A stretch of DNA of 64,000 nt, from contig NC_046681.1 in assembly GCF_009870125.1 (NCBI RefSeq), positions 21,465,001 to 21,529,000 on the forward strand. Direction: 5' to 3'. Origin of the DNA: Drosophila pseudoobscura (taxonomy: Eukaryota > Arthropoda > Insecta > Diptera > Drosophilidae). Shown one piece after another: positions 24,976-38,795 of the stretch (position 1 is the first letter of the stretch; each line of letters opens with the position of its first letter). The notes under the pieces are model-generated. The model did not search any database. It was not told where the DNA came from and worked only from the letters and a program-made list of their open reading frames with translations. Both the position numbers and the translations under genes were made by a program.

Positions 24976-25006
<31 letters not shown>

Positions 25007-28000
25007 ATTAGTGTCACTGTTGCACCCTGCTGGTGTTTGTATTTGGTATTTTGAGTGTGTCTTGTCTTGTTATCGGATTGATAGGGAAATGTTTGGTATC
25101 TAGGCAGAGACTCCTACAATGCAAGTTTGTTGATTGACAACAGGAAATTTGTTCGTGTTCTTGAGGCTTAAAGCTGCTTCAAGTGTCACAAGAGGCGCTA
25201 CATTTAGGTTTAAGAATATTTACATAAGTTTTATTCAAAGTTTTGAAAATCATTCTGCAGAACAAATGCGCTCCACTTACTGTCAAAAATTCGAAAGTAA
25301 TCTAATCGCCAACTGCAGTTACTTTATTATCATTCGATTTTATTCAGTCGTTCATTTCTTAGTTTCATTAACTTTATCTGAAAAGTCATATCTTCACTTC
25401 TGATCTAAACTTTTCCACTTCCATAATCTTTTTATGGACATTGTTTCCTCGCTAAACTTTACTATATTTCCCACAATCGCATTTCATTTCATTGCTTCCT
25501 TCCTTCTTTTTTTTAGAACCCCCATTTCATAATTTCCTTATCTGCAAACTCAGATCCCCCATGGGGGATCTCTGCTTTAATTTAAAGGTTCTTTGACTCA
25601 AAAACTGTCAACTGGCAATTAGTTGAACTCTGACCGTAGATTTCAACGTTCTGTCTCGGAGGGCAATGGCAAATGCAATTAGAACATTTTCACTCAGAAT
25701 GAATTATGGGTCAGGCTCGTCGGGGTCTCTACCCTCCTGACTAATGCATTTAGTGGCGATTTCACTTAATTAACTGCAATTTGAACTGAAACTGCAGCAG
25801 TACCCCCCACCCCCGTCATAATGGAATTCTGAAAAGCAGAAGCACAGAGAGGCACAGAAGAGCGGAAAATACAGAAATGCTAAGGCGTCAAACTGGCAGA
25901 CATAATCAATTTAGTTGTTTGATTTCCGACTGCACATAAACACAGATATATACAGAGGTATAGTACACATAAATAAACATATACAAGTATGCACCTAAGA
26001 GAATTCTCTTTATATGCATGGGCATGAAAGAATACACAAACAACAACAACGAAAATTGTATCTTGTGCCGGTGCATAAACTGAAACACAAAGTATCTTTT
26101 TCTTCTTTATTTTTGCATTTTGCGCTTGCTCGGCCTGTGCTCGGTGGTGCTGAGTGGTTCGGCCTGATTGCTCAGCTCAGGTTGCTCTGCCCGTGCTCTA
26201 CCACTGCCTCCTACCTCCCATGTTGCACCGGCACTCCCTTCTCTTAACACGGTCCATACCCTAGACGAATGTATGGTAATTTTAGCCACTAGTTTGCATT
26301 GAATCTGTAATGCAGACAGGCATTTACGACAACAAATCAATCAATAGGGTGGGGATTGTCTGTCTGTTTGCATTATGGCTGCTTTGATGTATGGATATTC
26401 ATTTAAAATCTGGTAGCATTGCTCTTTTATAAGTCAGAGCCGTTCACTATATCATAGAGTTTTCATAGGCACGATTGATCTTTAAATATGTTTTAAGTAG
26501 TCTCAAAAAAATGTTTAAAGTCTAGAAAATCTAAGAAAATTCAACTCAATTGCATCACTATTCATATACATATGTATATGTATCTTGTGGTCCAAAGAAA
26601 TACTACTAAAATCTTATTTGATTTTTAATTAAAATAATTGAATAATTGAAAATTATATAAGCATTTTTGGCGTCTTAGGTAATTCAAATACATTTTTTTG
26701 TTTAATAACCATATCACTTAAATATGTTATACGAGTAACTGTCATTTCTGCAGTAAAATTCAATCCTTAAATCAAGTCTTGTTTGTGGGAATGAAGGCAG
26801 CAAATCACACAAATTTATAGTCGTATTATAAATATATTATTTGGCGCTCAATAACTATTGCAAAAGCCATGTCATGTATGTATATCTGCCATAAAAACAA
26901 AGGGTCGTAAATCATGTTTTTAAAAGGGAAAAGTAATATATGATTTAAGGAATGTCAAATGTCAGCTTAGGGAAGATCCGATATGGAAATAATTGCTCAG
27001 ATGTTTTCTATAAAACGATGAAAAATATAAAAATATTTTCTGAAAATTCCACTCAATGGCTGCTATAGAACTGATGGGTAATGAAAAGGAATATTCAATG
27101 GAAATCAGCTAGTTATTTCTTCAAGGTTCTAGGTTCTTATTTTCTACGTTCAATACTCAAATACCTAAGAAGTTCCGTGGAACTAATGTTTCTGTTTGCT
27201 TTTCTAGGGTACCCAATGCTTCGGCAGGCAAGAAACTTACCCCTCCTCCTCCTGTTGTGTTATACGAGAATTGTGCTTTCAGCATATTGCTTACAAAGTC
27301 TCGAACGAGACGAGTGCTAGTACACTACGGGTATAACACATATGTATAAGCGCATGTGTGAGTGTAAGTTTCTTGTTGTTCTTGCGTCTCTCTGCGCTTT
27401 TGCCTTATAATGCCCCCGACAAAGCGCAGCTTTTTATTATGCACAACAGGCAACAGGCAAAAACAAAAAAAAAAAAAACAAGAGGGAAAAAAACAAAGAA
27501 AATTTGTGTTGAAATTGACTTACTGTACTCCATACGCTGGCCGTTAAATATTGCTTCGCTCTGCGCTTTATGTTGGATGGAAATGGAAGTGGAAATGGGA
27601 GAGGAAATGGAATGGTCACAGTCGCAGCAGTAAAACAAATTGTGTTGCAAATATGTCTAGGGAAAAATTATGGTTCTTTATGTCATACGAATCGAATCAC
27701 GCTACAAATTCGGAATTTCGATTCTTTCGATTTCCTGTTCTCGAAGCCTCTCATTGAGAATTCTGGCCCAGACTTCAGTGACAGCTGATTTATTCGTTGG
27801 GGGTAATAATATATATAATACTGTTAGGGCCAGGCACGGAACGGGTTTTCGCCAAAATAAAAAGAACAGTTAACCTTTGCCACAGCCCACAAAATTCGCA
27901 CTACAATGGGAGTGGAGTGAACCGACGACTGTGGTGGTGGTGGTGGTGCAATGTGGGTCACCAAAACAGTATTTTATTGACTTGACCAAAACAAAAAGCG

Positions 28001-31000
28001 ATCTGGGAACGGGTTAGTAAGTCAGCAATGTCGTCAGTCAGCCAGTGCATGCGTCATTGGGTTTTGGCTTTCCGAGAATTTGGACAATTTTGGGGTCTGA
28101 TCAGGTGGTAGGGGGTTGGGGGATTAAAGAGAAGTCAGTCAGCTGTGTGGAAGGCTGATCGAAAGGTTGGTAGAGAAAGAGGTACTTTAAATGGAAGAAT
28201 CTTCCATGTACAAGTAATGAAATGTTATTAAGAATTTTCTCATCTAATATGTAAGCTCAGAATCTTTATAAATTTTAGCTGAAAATATGCAATAGGATCT
28301 TATGTACATGGATACACATTCTTTAATTTAAATGCTACGGAAAAAAGTTCGTTTTAATGTTCTTCCATGAATATGTAACACGAAACTTAGAGGAATTCCT
28401 TTCCAAAGATTTTCTAGGAAAAGAGCCCCGAGAAAAAGCATTTGTTCTACAATAAACGACCGAATTACTTCAGATAAATGAATGATAGGAATTCTTCTGC
28501 TTGAATTTAAGAGGAAAAACATTCTTTTATAATAATATAAATATGTGTTAAAGTTTTTATAGACAGACTCACAGAATGCAATAGGGGTTAAGCTTCGAAC
28601 ACGATTGTTTTTATATGATTGGATTGCAAATTCCCATTCAGGAAAGTAGTCAAACTTATCTTAAATGAACTGCAATCTTCTATAGAACCTCCAATTGAAT
28701 TTAAATCACTTTATGGCCCTGAACAATTGATTGGCAACTGCTGCCCATCAATTGGGATAAACTTTCATGTAGGGCAACTGCAACCTCAACAAATTCGATG
28801 CCATTCATTCAATTAACCTTGCTGGGCATTTGATTACAGTTCAGAGCCCACAGAGCCGAGAGTTTTGCCAGCCGTCAAGTTGAGACTTGGCCCTTTGGCA
28901 CTTGCCAGGCTTCTCGACCATACTTTTGCACACCTCTCTCTCTCTCTCTGTATCTGAACCTCTTTCACATTTCTCTGATTCTCAGTGTTTCTCTGGTTGA
29001 GCACCCGCAACAGCCAAGTTCACATTGCTGTCCATGCATGAATGGCTCCCTGATCGCGTGAAGAGTTACACAACCCCAAAATGGAAATGGAAATGGATAT
29101 GGATATGGAAATGGAGATATGCATTGCATATGCATAAAATCTGAACAAAATGGAGAAGAAACTATAAACAACTAAGGAAAAGCCAAAATTAGAAAGCAGT
29201 TTGACGGGAAAAATTTACGATAGCCAGGAAAAATACGAGTATATATATATAGGTACGAGTACCGTGTGTGCACGTATGTGCGCAGGGGAAAAATGTTGTT
29301 GACGCTTGCATTGATTAGCGACGAGTGCAACAGAGGCGACTACTGCAACAAACGCAGGAAAGAAACGAGAGCTGCGAAGAGTCGAAGCTTAAGATACACT
29401 AAATCATCAACATTTTCGTATTGTTGTCTAAATTCTGTATGCTGATTTACCAATCTTAAAGGGCATTACTATATGAAGAAGTGATTAGATCTTAAAGTCT
29501 AATCGAATAAGGATATGATCAAAGACTCATCTATCAAATTATGGGACTAGGTATCAATGCAACAACACACCCTGAAAAAATCGTGTACCCAAAAAATGTA
29601 TTATCCATAAGCTTCTTACTATTTATTATATCTTTGGCAACATCCCAGAGCAGATCGAATCTTCTACCATCTCCTCATAATCATAATACCCTTTGCAAGG
29701 GTATAACAATGAAGACGCGGCGCCGAAAGTGGAAAAACCTGACTCAAGGTTGTTGAACATGCCACTGGCAAACGATGGCGGGATGATGGCGACCAGAAAT
29801 GTGGCCTGCAACGCCAACAATGTTGACTATTTGAATGTTGCATCTGACAGATACAGATACACGGAGTGCATGCCCCACGAGTGTGTGAGTACATACATAT
29901 TGTATGTATATATGTAGCCAGCCTTACATTGACCTTAGCCATGCCGCACCATGGCAATGATGACGATGATGATGGGGCAAATGAGATTTCATTCAAATGA
30001 ACTGAAGAGTTAAGCCAAAGTTCAGGTGCGGGTATCGGTTTTCATTGATTGATTGAATGGCCCACTCATCAGGGAAAAAAAGAGCTTATGAATACCACAG
30101 ACATTCGTTATGGCCATAAGAGAATAGCCAATAATTGTCTGTTTGAGTGTGGCCGTAACAGACGAATCCCAGAAAATTAGCTTAATTTTCAGAGCCATGG
30201 CAAATACGAGTATCTCAAGCGTTTACTCCAAAAAAAAAAAAATACAAAAATGAATTGTGCTAGACGACGACGACGACATGCTTTCTCTTGGTTAATGCTG
30301 ATGAGGAGGAAGTCAGTCTATTTAGGTGCTGGATAATTGTATGTTATTTTCCGTAGAATTTACTCTATAATCTGGCTGTAAATTATTCGTCTGGGTACTC
30401 AAATATGGGCTTATTTATTTGCACAACGAAATATATGGTAGTATTTGATTAAATATTGGCTTAGCTTTGAGCTCTATTAAAATGATTAAAAATTTAAATA
30501 TTTATGTATATCTACCAATATTTATTAAAGTTGTAGGTGTCTGAAGCAGATGAGAAGTAAATACCCCAAAAGACGACAACTAAAAGTCTTTTTCTTCTTA
30601 AAAGTCTCACTAAACTTTGCCCCAATGTCTATGCAAATATTTTCACAAAGTCCATCAGTTTTTAGCAGATGGCAGTGCAACACTCTCCTCCAGAATCTCC
30701 ATTATTTTTGTGGATCTTTAAAAGCTGTTTTATAGGCCACGGCAAGTCATGACAAAGCAGCCACAGAAAGTGTTTCAGGAAGGAGGAGAGCCATCAGGCA
30801 ACCGGCAACGGGCTTCCTTTAAGTGCTATCCACCATAGAAATGTTGAGAGCCAAATCCAAATGGAGAAGACCTCTTTCCTGGCACTTGCACATCCTGTCA
30901 TCGTTGCTGGCAAGTGAATCATTCTTGGCATGCAGCGGCAGCAAAAAAACAAAAATGAAGGAAAGAAATAAACTGCATTCAGGCATCGAGCCCGGCAGCT

Positions 31001-34000
31001 CGTCATGCAACTGCTGCTGTGGCTGTTGCAAGACATCTCTCCCTGCCCCACTGACAGCCCTCTCCACTTGTCAGTCAGGGCAGGAAAAAAAAGAAACAGA
31101 AGGAACTATAGAAGAGGGTATACGGACTGGGAGATACCGGGTGTTTCGATTTGGACGGAGACTGTTGTAATAACTATAGTACGTATATGAGCCTCGTAAT
31201 ATTGGTAGATGATAGATAATGTTGCAATATTACCAAGTGGTCTTCAAAGATCTCTGTCGAAGTGGAAAACTTTATCTGTCAGATGTTTCTAATTATGATT
31301 CCTCTAGCTTTTATAGCCTTTTAGATCAAAGTCAGATCTCAGATTCCTGTTGATCCAAGGATGGAGTAAGCCCATCATTTGGAGTTATATCACAGTTTGG
31401 TATACCCCTGTTCTCTCGCCGATTATGGGGTATCAAAAGAGGCCAGCAAGCAGTTAAGTTTTCTGTTTGAGTCGGGAGGCCTGGCCTGCCCTGCCTGATG
31501 GCTATTCCGAAACCAAAACCGAGGGCTGCCTTGCCCTGCCCTGCCGCCTTTGTGGGGGTCTTTTGTCATGCGTGCTTGGGCGCAAATGAAGCGGCGGCAA
31601 TCCCCTCTCACAGCGTCAGCTGTTGCCCATTGCACGCGCTGCGGTGCTGCTGTGGTGCAAGTGTATCTTAAAGATACAAATACAAATGGTTTGCTACGCT
31701 CCGCTTTGCCTTCTGCCATGCCTGCCTTTTGCATGTCTAGTCATTAAATGGAAAGTGCTGGCGGCAATCATTTTTTGCACCTCAAAAAAAAAAAAAACAC
31801 AAAATTACAACCAAACTATAGTGGATATTTTCCCTTTCTGTTGGAGAGGGGATCTTGCTCGTTCTCCATCTCTATCGCTCTCAAAGTAAACTATATAACA
31901 TCTCGGTGTTTGTTTATTTATTTTTTTTCAACTGAAATTTCTTCTTCGGAGCCCTGTCCGCTCTCGGTCTTCGGTCGTTGGTCTGTGGTTTCCTCAGATG
32001 TTGCTGCTGCTTCTCCCGCTGACTGGCAGTCTTTGTTTCTGTTTATCGTCTCATGAAGACTTTCAAAAGCCAAATTCAAGTCGGAAGCCCCCCCAAAAAG
32101 GCAGCACGGCAACCTTCTTGTGACTCTCGAGAAAGTTTTTTCATCTGATTCCACGCTGTTGTGTTTTTCATTTTCATTAACATAACAAAAAAAAATTGTG
32201 TCGCTTGAGATTTGCACAACCTCCAGGGGCATTTCGTTTCGTAAATTTCAATCAATTAGGGCTTATTCAATGTACGGGGGTTTTCATGCTGTAACCATCC
32301 ATATTTTTCATATGCAAATGGGGGAATATTGTGCAGAGATTACATCATAAAAGAGTTGAGAAAATGTGATTTAGACCCTCAACCGGTTAGTAGAATATAT
32401 GATGACTGTTCTACGAATAAGTTCAGAGGCGAGAAAACGTGTTCTAATAATCTTTCATTACATATAATAGCAGTAGGTAATTTATAACCCATCTACCCTC
32501 ATTTGTGCAAATCATTTTCTTTAATGTATCTGAACACAAAAAAAAGTGTGTCCTAAGTACGTGTCAACTTTCTTCATTCATTAACAATTAATCAATATAT
32601 TATATGAAAATTACTTCATCAAAATTGGTAAGTTTTTTGAAAAAGTTATAGAGGTTTACTTGAACTTATTCAGTTGCGCAGCGCTGTTCTATATGGGGCA
32701 AAACGTTGTGGCAAAATATCATATGAATACCATTAATGTGTCGGTAAAACGTGCTCTGTAACATTCAACTCTGTTTACATCTGAATCATCGTGGAATTGC
32801 ATTAAATATTGTGGCGGTTTATTAGAGCTTGAAGGCGAGTGTCGACTGATGGATCTTGGGGAAATAGTTCCGGGAACTCTTAAGTTTGTTTTGGATTTCA
32901 GAGGCGGGGGATGAAGCAGGAAGAGTATAATATGTTGAAAGGGAATTCTGGAAGAGCTGAAATTAATCATTTTCAGATATATTCCCTCTGCTACACCCCT
33001 CGAACTCGAACTCGAATCAATTCCCAATTATCTAAGATCCCTCGCTGGAAATTGTTCATGTTCAACCAATTTGGTATTAGGTTTCTCTCTCTTTCTCTCT
33101 CTCCTTAGCCCCCTCTTACCCTCATTTAGGCAATTTATTTTTAACCCAAGCTTACCCTCATTAACATGTCCTGATCGGGGCAGGGATTCCTTTGTGGCAG
33201 GAGGCGGTGCGGCGGCAGTTGTGGTTGTGAAATTATTCATATCTCTCGTCGTGTTTTTGTTGGTCTCTCTCTCTCTATTTTTCCCCTCTCTCACTCTCAC
33301 TGTTTGCTTTTGCTTACGCGAAATTCTCTCTCTCGATATACGACTGTTTCTCTATCGCAGCATTCAGATATTTGTTGTTTCTTAAAGACGCGATTCTAGT
33401 AGAAAGTTGATCTCGATATACATATGTATCTCCACTTCTGCATAGAGATCCAGTTAACAATTCTATATATTTTTCTCTATCTATTTCACAATTTCCAATT
33501 TCAGTTCTTTCTCTCTCCTTCTTTGTATCTTCCTTCAAATCTTCCTCTATTTCACCAACCAATTCTGTATTCTCTACATTCAATTCTCATTCTCTCTCCT
33601 TCTCTGTATCTGTATCGTGTTTCTCCTCTTAAACAGGTGTTTAATTTATGAGCTCAAGGACGGACGGGAGCCTTCCTTCCCCTGGTTGTTGTTTTTCTTG
33701 TTGAATGCAGCCGCGCCTTCCTTCCACGTCTTTCACTCGACTGGATTGTCAATATTTCAGTTATTTCTGGCTTCGTTTCCAATGGTTTACTTTACTGTTT
33801 GAAGCAGGCACTACACAATAATTATATGAAATTCAAGTGCCTGAGTTTCAGCTATTTCACTTTCACACTTCCACACACGGGGCTAAAACAATTTTCATCA
33901 ACAAAAATAATCTTTTATGGACACACGACACGCGCGCAAAATCCACAGCCCAAGCCAAGCGGCAGCTGCAATTTCAATTTTTGTATCTGATGGAACAGAA

Positions 34001-36027
34001 CGAACGGAACGCACTCGAAGATACGCTTCGGACTCAATCGACAACAACCGGCGGCGTCGGCCCTGTCTCTGGTTTTGGGGCTGTGCTGTGGGGCTGATCG
34101 AAACGCGTCCAACAACTCATTCAACAGCGAAAGCCGCTCAACAAATGCCTCTCAAAGTGCTGCTACGCTGCTCTTGGATGTATCTGATGGATGGTGGATG
34201 GATGGCGGCTAAACAACAATAATATTTCCATGGATGGTGGTGTTATTCCCAAGGTAGTCCATAGTATATAACCTTGTTAGGTTGGGCCAACTTGAGGTCT
34301 TATTTTGCGGAACATAATAAGGATTAATGCGGATGCTTTTGAGACTCTAAACAATTAAAGTAGTCTTCGTTTTATAATACAAAAAAACAGAAAAATGTTT
34401 TTTCAATAATGGAGAATATATTGGCTCTTAGGTTTCTCGTTTCCTCACATACCCTGTTGCTGAGCGTACCTTATTTGGATATGCCCTGAATACTTCTCTC
34501 TGGAACTGCAACTGGAATTGAGATACAAATTGTATACAAAGGCGGAATGCAATGGAAATGAGCATAAATGGACGTTGAGAGAGAGGGAGATGGAGAGACG
34601 AATTGCGACAGACGGATAGAGAGAGATAACGAACAACAATAAAAGAGAGAGAGTGAACCAAAGAGAGCATTCGACTGGAAGTAAAAAAGTGCTGCCAATC
34701 ATTTCAAAGCCGTTTAATATTCGAAAGATTTCAATTGAAGTAAATATTTTACATTTTGTTTCTTATGTTTTACAAGCTGTTTTTTAATTTTTCAATATTT
34801 TCCGTTTATTTTTCCCCCTGTTTCTTTTCTTTTTAAACATTTATTCTACTATTTTCATGGAAAACAGTGGGTCGACTTTAGTCGAGACAACACCCTTTAG
34901 CATAGCTCCAAACCATATATTATTCTGACTCCCTCTCAAAACAGGTTTTAAAACAAATTTTATTTTATGAAAGAGTCAACAATCATTTTGCTCGTTGGAA
35001 TTTCTATACACTGAGATAAATTTCTAAATATTTATTCATTATTTAAATTGGCAACGTTAACGTGGGAATTAACGTTGTGGTACAATTATGGTCTGCATGG
35101 GCTGGGTATTAAAATATAACTATTAATAAAACATTTCCTTATATAACTTTTAAACGATTATACTGATAATATCAATGATCAGTTAATCTTCATTGAAAAT
35201 CTATAGATCAATAGACAATTTTAACCATTTACTTTTTTCAGTGTGGTTCTTGTCTCAATGTTGTTGCAATTGTTACTGTCTGACATCAAGTGTTTATATT
35301 TATAATTCATATTTACACGACTTTTCAACAGCCGGACTTGTACGTGTTTGAAGTCCCATTGTGAAGTCTCCAAAAAGGTATACAGTAATTTTTTGTGCTT
35401 TATGCATCTAATTTTTTCATGATTCTATGGGCTGGCATTAGGTAATTTGATAAATTTTCATAAATAAAAGATGTTGACAGCCGTCTGCCTTTCTGATGAG
35501 CTGATAGGTAAATAAACAACTATGGATGGCATGGGCATGGATACAGGCTCTACAGAAGTAGATTTCAGTCTTTATTTACTCCCCGATCCCGACACAAACG
35601 CTCACTCCACTCCTCCAATTTCTCGCTGATCTTAACCCTTAATAATGGAAATACTTTAGAGATTAAAACAGGAGCCGGGTTCAAAGTATGCGGCCTGACT
35701 CCAAAGCCAACCTATAGATGTTTTGAGTCAAAACAGAAATCAAATACACAGATACACCCTCATACTCGTGCATGCTCAACAGTCCATGGGCCATATCTGT
35801 TACCTGCTACAGACTCTGAGCGAAACGCAGATACTAGATACTTTGCCATCCACAACACAACTGCAAAGGCAAATGGCATGACGTGCATACACACACAGAT
35901 ACGATCGAAGTGAGAAAAAGGTAAACAAGAGTCAATTCAATGCGTACTCCATGCATTTGTATGGGTAGCAGGTCTGAGTATCGGTGTATCTTGGTAACAC
36001 TCCGACGAACGATCGGCATTTGCGGCC
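24451..36027. other. Noncoding stretch between the CCDC50-like gene and grnd
   Basis: I see no supported coding exon in these 11.6 kb. Part is probably the first intron and 5' region of the minus-strand CCDC50-like gene, whose exon 1 I could not fix. The piece at about 33,910-34,170 is GC-richer, with Drosophila 5'-UTR-like texture on the minus strand, and might be a promoter or first exon. The rest is AT-rich DNA with CT, CA and GA runs. Confidence 0.5.
29685..29706. repeat. Short DINE-1/INE-1-like terminal palindrome
   Basis: AATACCCTTTGCAAGGGTAT followed by AA is a near-palindrome resembling the subterminal repeat of Drosophila INE-1/DINE-1 elements. No body of an element is recognisable beside it, so it may be a relic or chance. 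Confidence 0.3.
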
Positions 36028-36059
36028 AGTAACGAGTTGAGTGTGGCTCAAACGAGTCG
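36022..36059 (+). promoter_or_regulatory. Candidate grnd core promoter (Inr + DPE)
   Basis: GGCCAGTAAC gives an initiator-like site with A at 36028 as +1. At exactly +28 to +32 (36055-36059) the sequence is AGTCG, a full match to the downstream promoter element RGWYV at its required spacing. There is no TATA box. This would start a 5' leader of about 555 bases before the grnd ATG at 36583. The Inr departs from TCAKTY at its first and last bases, so confidence is moderate. Confidence 0.45.
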
Positions 36060-36582
36060 AAAAACGGATGATAAAAAAATCGTTTTAGTGGTGAAAGAAT
36101 TCGTGTTTTTCATAGCTAATTATTATAGAAAGTATCAAAATTTATGAAATCAATAAAGAGTGCAACTACAGAAAGTGTGAAAATGTGTCTAAACTGGAGG
36201 AAAAGTTGATGGAAAATCGACTGAAAGTTGGCCAAGATAAACTCAAACTCGTTTGCACACACGCATACACACAGATACGGAACTACGCACACCAGTGCAC
36301 CCACAACAGAGTCTGGAGTCTGAAGCCCAATAACAATTAAAATAAAAGAAGTTAAGTCAGTCGGCGTCAGCGTCAGCGGCGGGGTCTCCGCGTTGGCTTA
36401 TGAATCATACTTCGAGAAAATAACTTCCAGAAGAGAGCCTCCCACCTCCCCTGGCACTTATGTAAACTGCACTTCACTTCACGTCCGAACAAGCGAACAA
36501 CAGTAGCGGAAATAAAACAAATATTTGTGCAAAACATCACCCACTCAGCTAATCAATCAATCAGTCAATCTAAGCGTTGCAC

Positions 36583-37815
36583 ATGTCTGGCAAGGAAATG
36601 CGTCCATTGTCGCTCTCGATAGGCGCCTCATTGCTGCCCAGCTTCTCCCTTGTGACGGCTTCGCAGGATGGCATCCTGCACAAGGATTGCCATGGCAAGA
36701 TCTGCAATCCCGTGGAGGAATATTGCTCCGTCTTCAGCGAGGCCTGCGACTCCTGTGCCACCATTTGTGATACCAAGTCCCACAACTATCAGGCGGACAC
36801 ATGCGCAAAGGAGTGTTCAGGCAAGTGTAACGTAACCGAAAGATTGCCTCAGTGGCATGTGGTTGGGGATGGGGCAATCCGTTAGCCATAAAGTTGGGAT
36901 AGTACTTTAGTCAATAACTAACTGCAGTTTGGGTTTTTCCAGTTGGGAAACTTAAGGTTCAATTGACTGTAATTAATGTGCTTTTGTTCAAGTGATTAGC
37001 TCATCGCTGATGAGTTTCTTAAGCAAATCTTTGGGGTATTTTTAGATGGCAGTTTGTACTGTGGCATAGAGCTACATTTCAACAGGTTATTGTATGACTT
37101 ACAGTGTACTGATGTTGGCTAAAAAGTAACCAAGACTGCAAGCAATCTCTTTGAAGATAACCAATCTACTATGAATTGTCTATATTTACCTCATTTTCTG
37201 ATTCACCCAGAAATCTGATATCATAATCTAACATTTCCTCTTTCGCGCCCACAGCTTACAACAGATACGAACCTCTTAAGGCGGAAATCCACAGTATACA
37301 GTGCACCCAGCAACTGATTCTCCTCCTTCTGACCATACTCCTTATACTGATAGCCATACGTTATGCGTACAAAGGAGTACGCTGGCTGCTGCGCAAGAGA
37401 TGCGTCCAGCAGATGCTGCAGCGATATCAGTCCAAGGCCTATCCGCATCCGGGGACGGCTAATGGCAAGGATCTCAATGCCACGACTATACAGAATCTCA
37501 GTGCCATTCGTCACGGCAGCGACATTGAGCGGGCGCCGTCACAGATCTACAGTGTGGCTGGTAAGTGTAAGGATCGGATCTACCTGACATTCCGAGAAGA
37601 GCGAAGCGCATCTCATTGACTATTTCTGATTTACAGGCGCTGCCGAGGGTTCGGTGCTGACACTGACGACGCCAGTGAGCACACGCTATCCGGCCGAAAA
37701 CAGCACCACTCCGACTACGGTGGTGACTGAAATTGGCTATGGCTATGATAATCAGGCCATGGTTGTGACGCCGGTTTCCGAGAAGCCCTCAGCTGCCACA
37801 ACGGCTGCTTTCTAG
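36583..37815 (+). CDS. grnd: Grindelwald, TNF receptor for Eiger
   Basis: Three coding exons: 36583-36820, 37255-37560, 37637-37815; 240 residues, as in D. melanogaster (about 241). Grnd is a single-pass receptor that binds Eiger/TNF and activates JNK through Traf2, and is linked to apical polarity through Veli/Crumbs. Exon 1 gives a signal sequence (SLSIGASLLPSFSLVTAS) and a compact ectodomain with eight cysteines at about 36, 41, 48, 55, 58, 62, 74 and 78 (KDCHGKICNPVEEYC and following), i.e. four possible disulfides. Exon 2 has YNRYEPLKAEIHS, the transmembrane helix (LILLLLTILLILIAIRYAY) and a basic juxtamembrane region. Exon 3 is a Ser/Thr/Pro-rich tail ending SAATTAAF. The start at 36583 fits the signal peptide. 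Intron 1 has a GC donor (CAG/GCAAGT at 36821); intron 2 is a 76-base GT-AG intron. The cysteine pattern and conserved juxtamembrane sequence make the call strong. Confidence 0.93.
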
Positions 37816-38345
37816 ACCCGCTAGACCCCCTCTGCAGCAGCTACATTACTTTGTACTTATGACAAGCGAAAGCGAAATGTGCATCACATTGAAACTAGTG
37901 ATATTTTGTAGATTATTAAGCAAAAAGTCTTCGAATGATATTGAAAATACAGAAAAACAATAATTTGTTATAGTTTTAACCTAACTTATACGGTTTAAAT
38001 ACAGATGTACTTAAATTTTTAAATAATGTCTGATTTTTGAAGTAAAATTTAAATTTCGCGCCAACTACTGGAAGTCGATAGTGAAAAATGTTAAGAGCTG
38101 TCGCTCGGAACTTGCTTGTGAACTGCTATCGGAATCGGAACACCGCTGGTTCAGGTGTCGCTTTTGGTAATTTCATAGCAATGTAGTTTATGTGTAGCAA
38201 CTGTGTCGTCAGCGGGTAGTTAACATGTAAAAAAATTAATTCATAAACCTAATTTCATAAACAATACAATCAAGCTGACTACTAAAAGTTAACCAGTCTA
38301 GTAGAAAATAGATTCATTAATCAAATAAAATTATGTGAGCATAGC
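37816..38345 (+). other. grnd 3' UTR and convergent intergenic gap
   Basis: Sequence between the grnd stop and the end of kon on the other strand. The first canonical plus-strand AATAAA is at 38324-38329, which would give a 3' UTR of about 530 bases. The stretch also contains the small open frame at 38088-38186, listed separately. Confidence 0.4.
38088..38186 (+). CDS. Possible 32-residue ORF with mitochondrial-presequence character, or exon relic
   Basis: An ATG frame downstream of grnd begins MLRAVARNLLVNCYRNRNTA and ends in TAG. Positions 3-18 hold four arginines, no acidic residue, and leucine/valine spaced as in an amphipathic mitochondrial targeting helix. A GTGTCG or GTAATT donor inside the frame could make it a first exon, but I see no plus-strand partner exon before kon. 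It could be part of the grnd 3' UTR, a relic first exon of a mitochondrial protein gene, or chance. I do not recognise the protein. Confidence 0.2.
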   Translation: MLRAVARNLLVNCYRNRNTAGSGVAFGNFIAM

Positions 38346-38479
38346 TGGGCGTTCGTTCTAGCTAGTAATATTCGACGGAATACCAAAATATAGCAATATG
38401 AACGACTATCCTCTTCGTTTGTTTTGTTTGCTGAAAGATGTGATAAAAACAAGTGCATTTTGGCTTAAAAGTATTGTCA

Positions 38480-38485
38480 TTTATT
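38480..38485 (-). terminator. Polyadenylation signal for kon
   Basis: AATAAA on the minus strand, 311 bases beyond the kon stop codon, giving a 3' UTR of about 330 bases ending near 38,460. With the grnd signal at 38324 the two convergent transcripts would end about 100 bases apart. Confidence 0.5.
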
Positions 38486-38795
38486 GAAATAAGTATTGGC
38501 AAACACAATGCTAAGGCTAATGTAAGTTGGCAAAAGTGTCTTAAAACTAATTTGAGTATAACTCTCGCGTAATCTGTTCTTAACTTAATTTCGACATAAA
38601 AATATGTATAATCCGTATATGACACTCCAGATATGTGCGTAAGTATATAATGTATATTGTATCAAATGCTTTACCTATCCTTAACAAGTCTGTCCGTATC
38701 CTAGAGTTGTGCGAATCTCAAAAATCAGCCTTAAACTTAAACCTAATTACTGGTATAATATATAAATATCCTTAGGTCTAATCGTATCTGATCGC

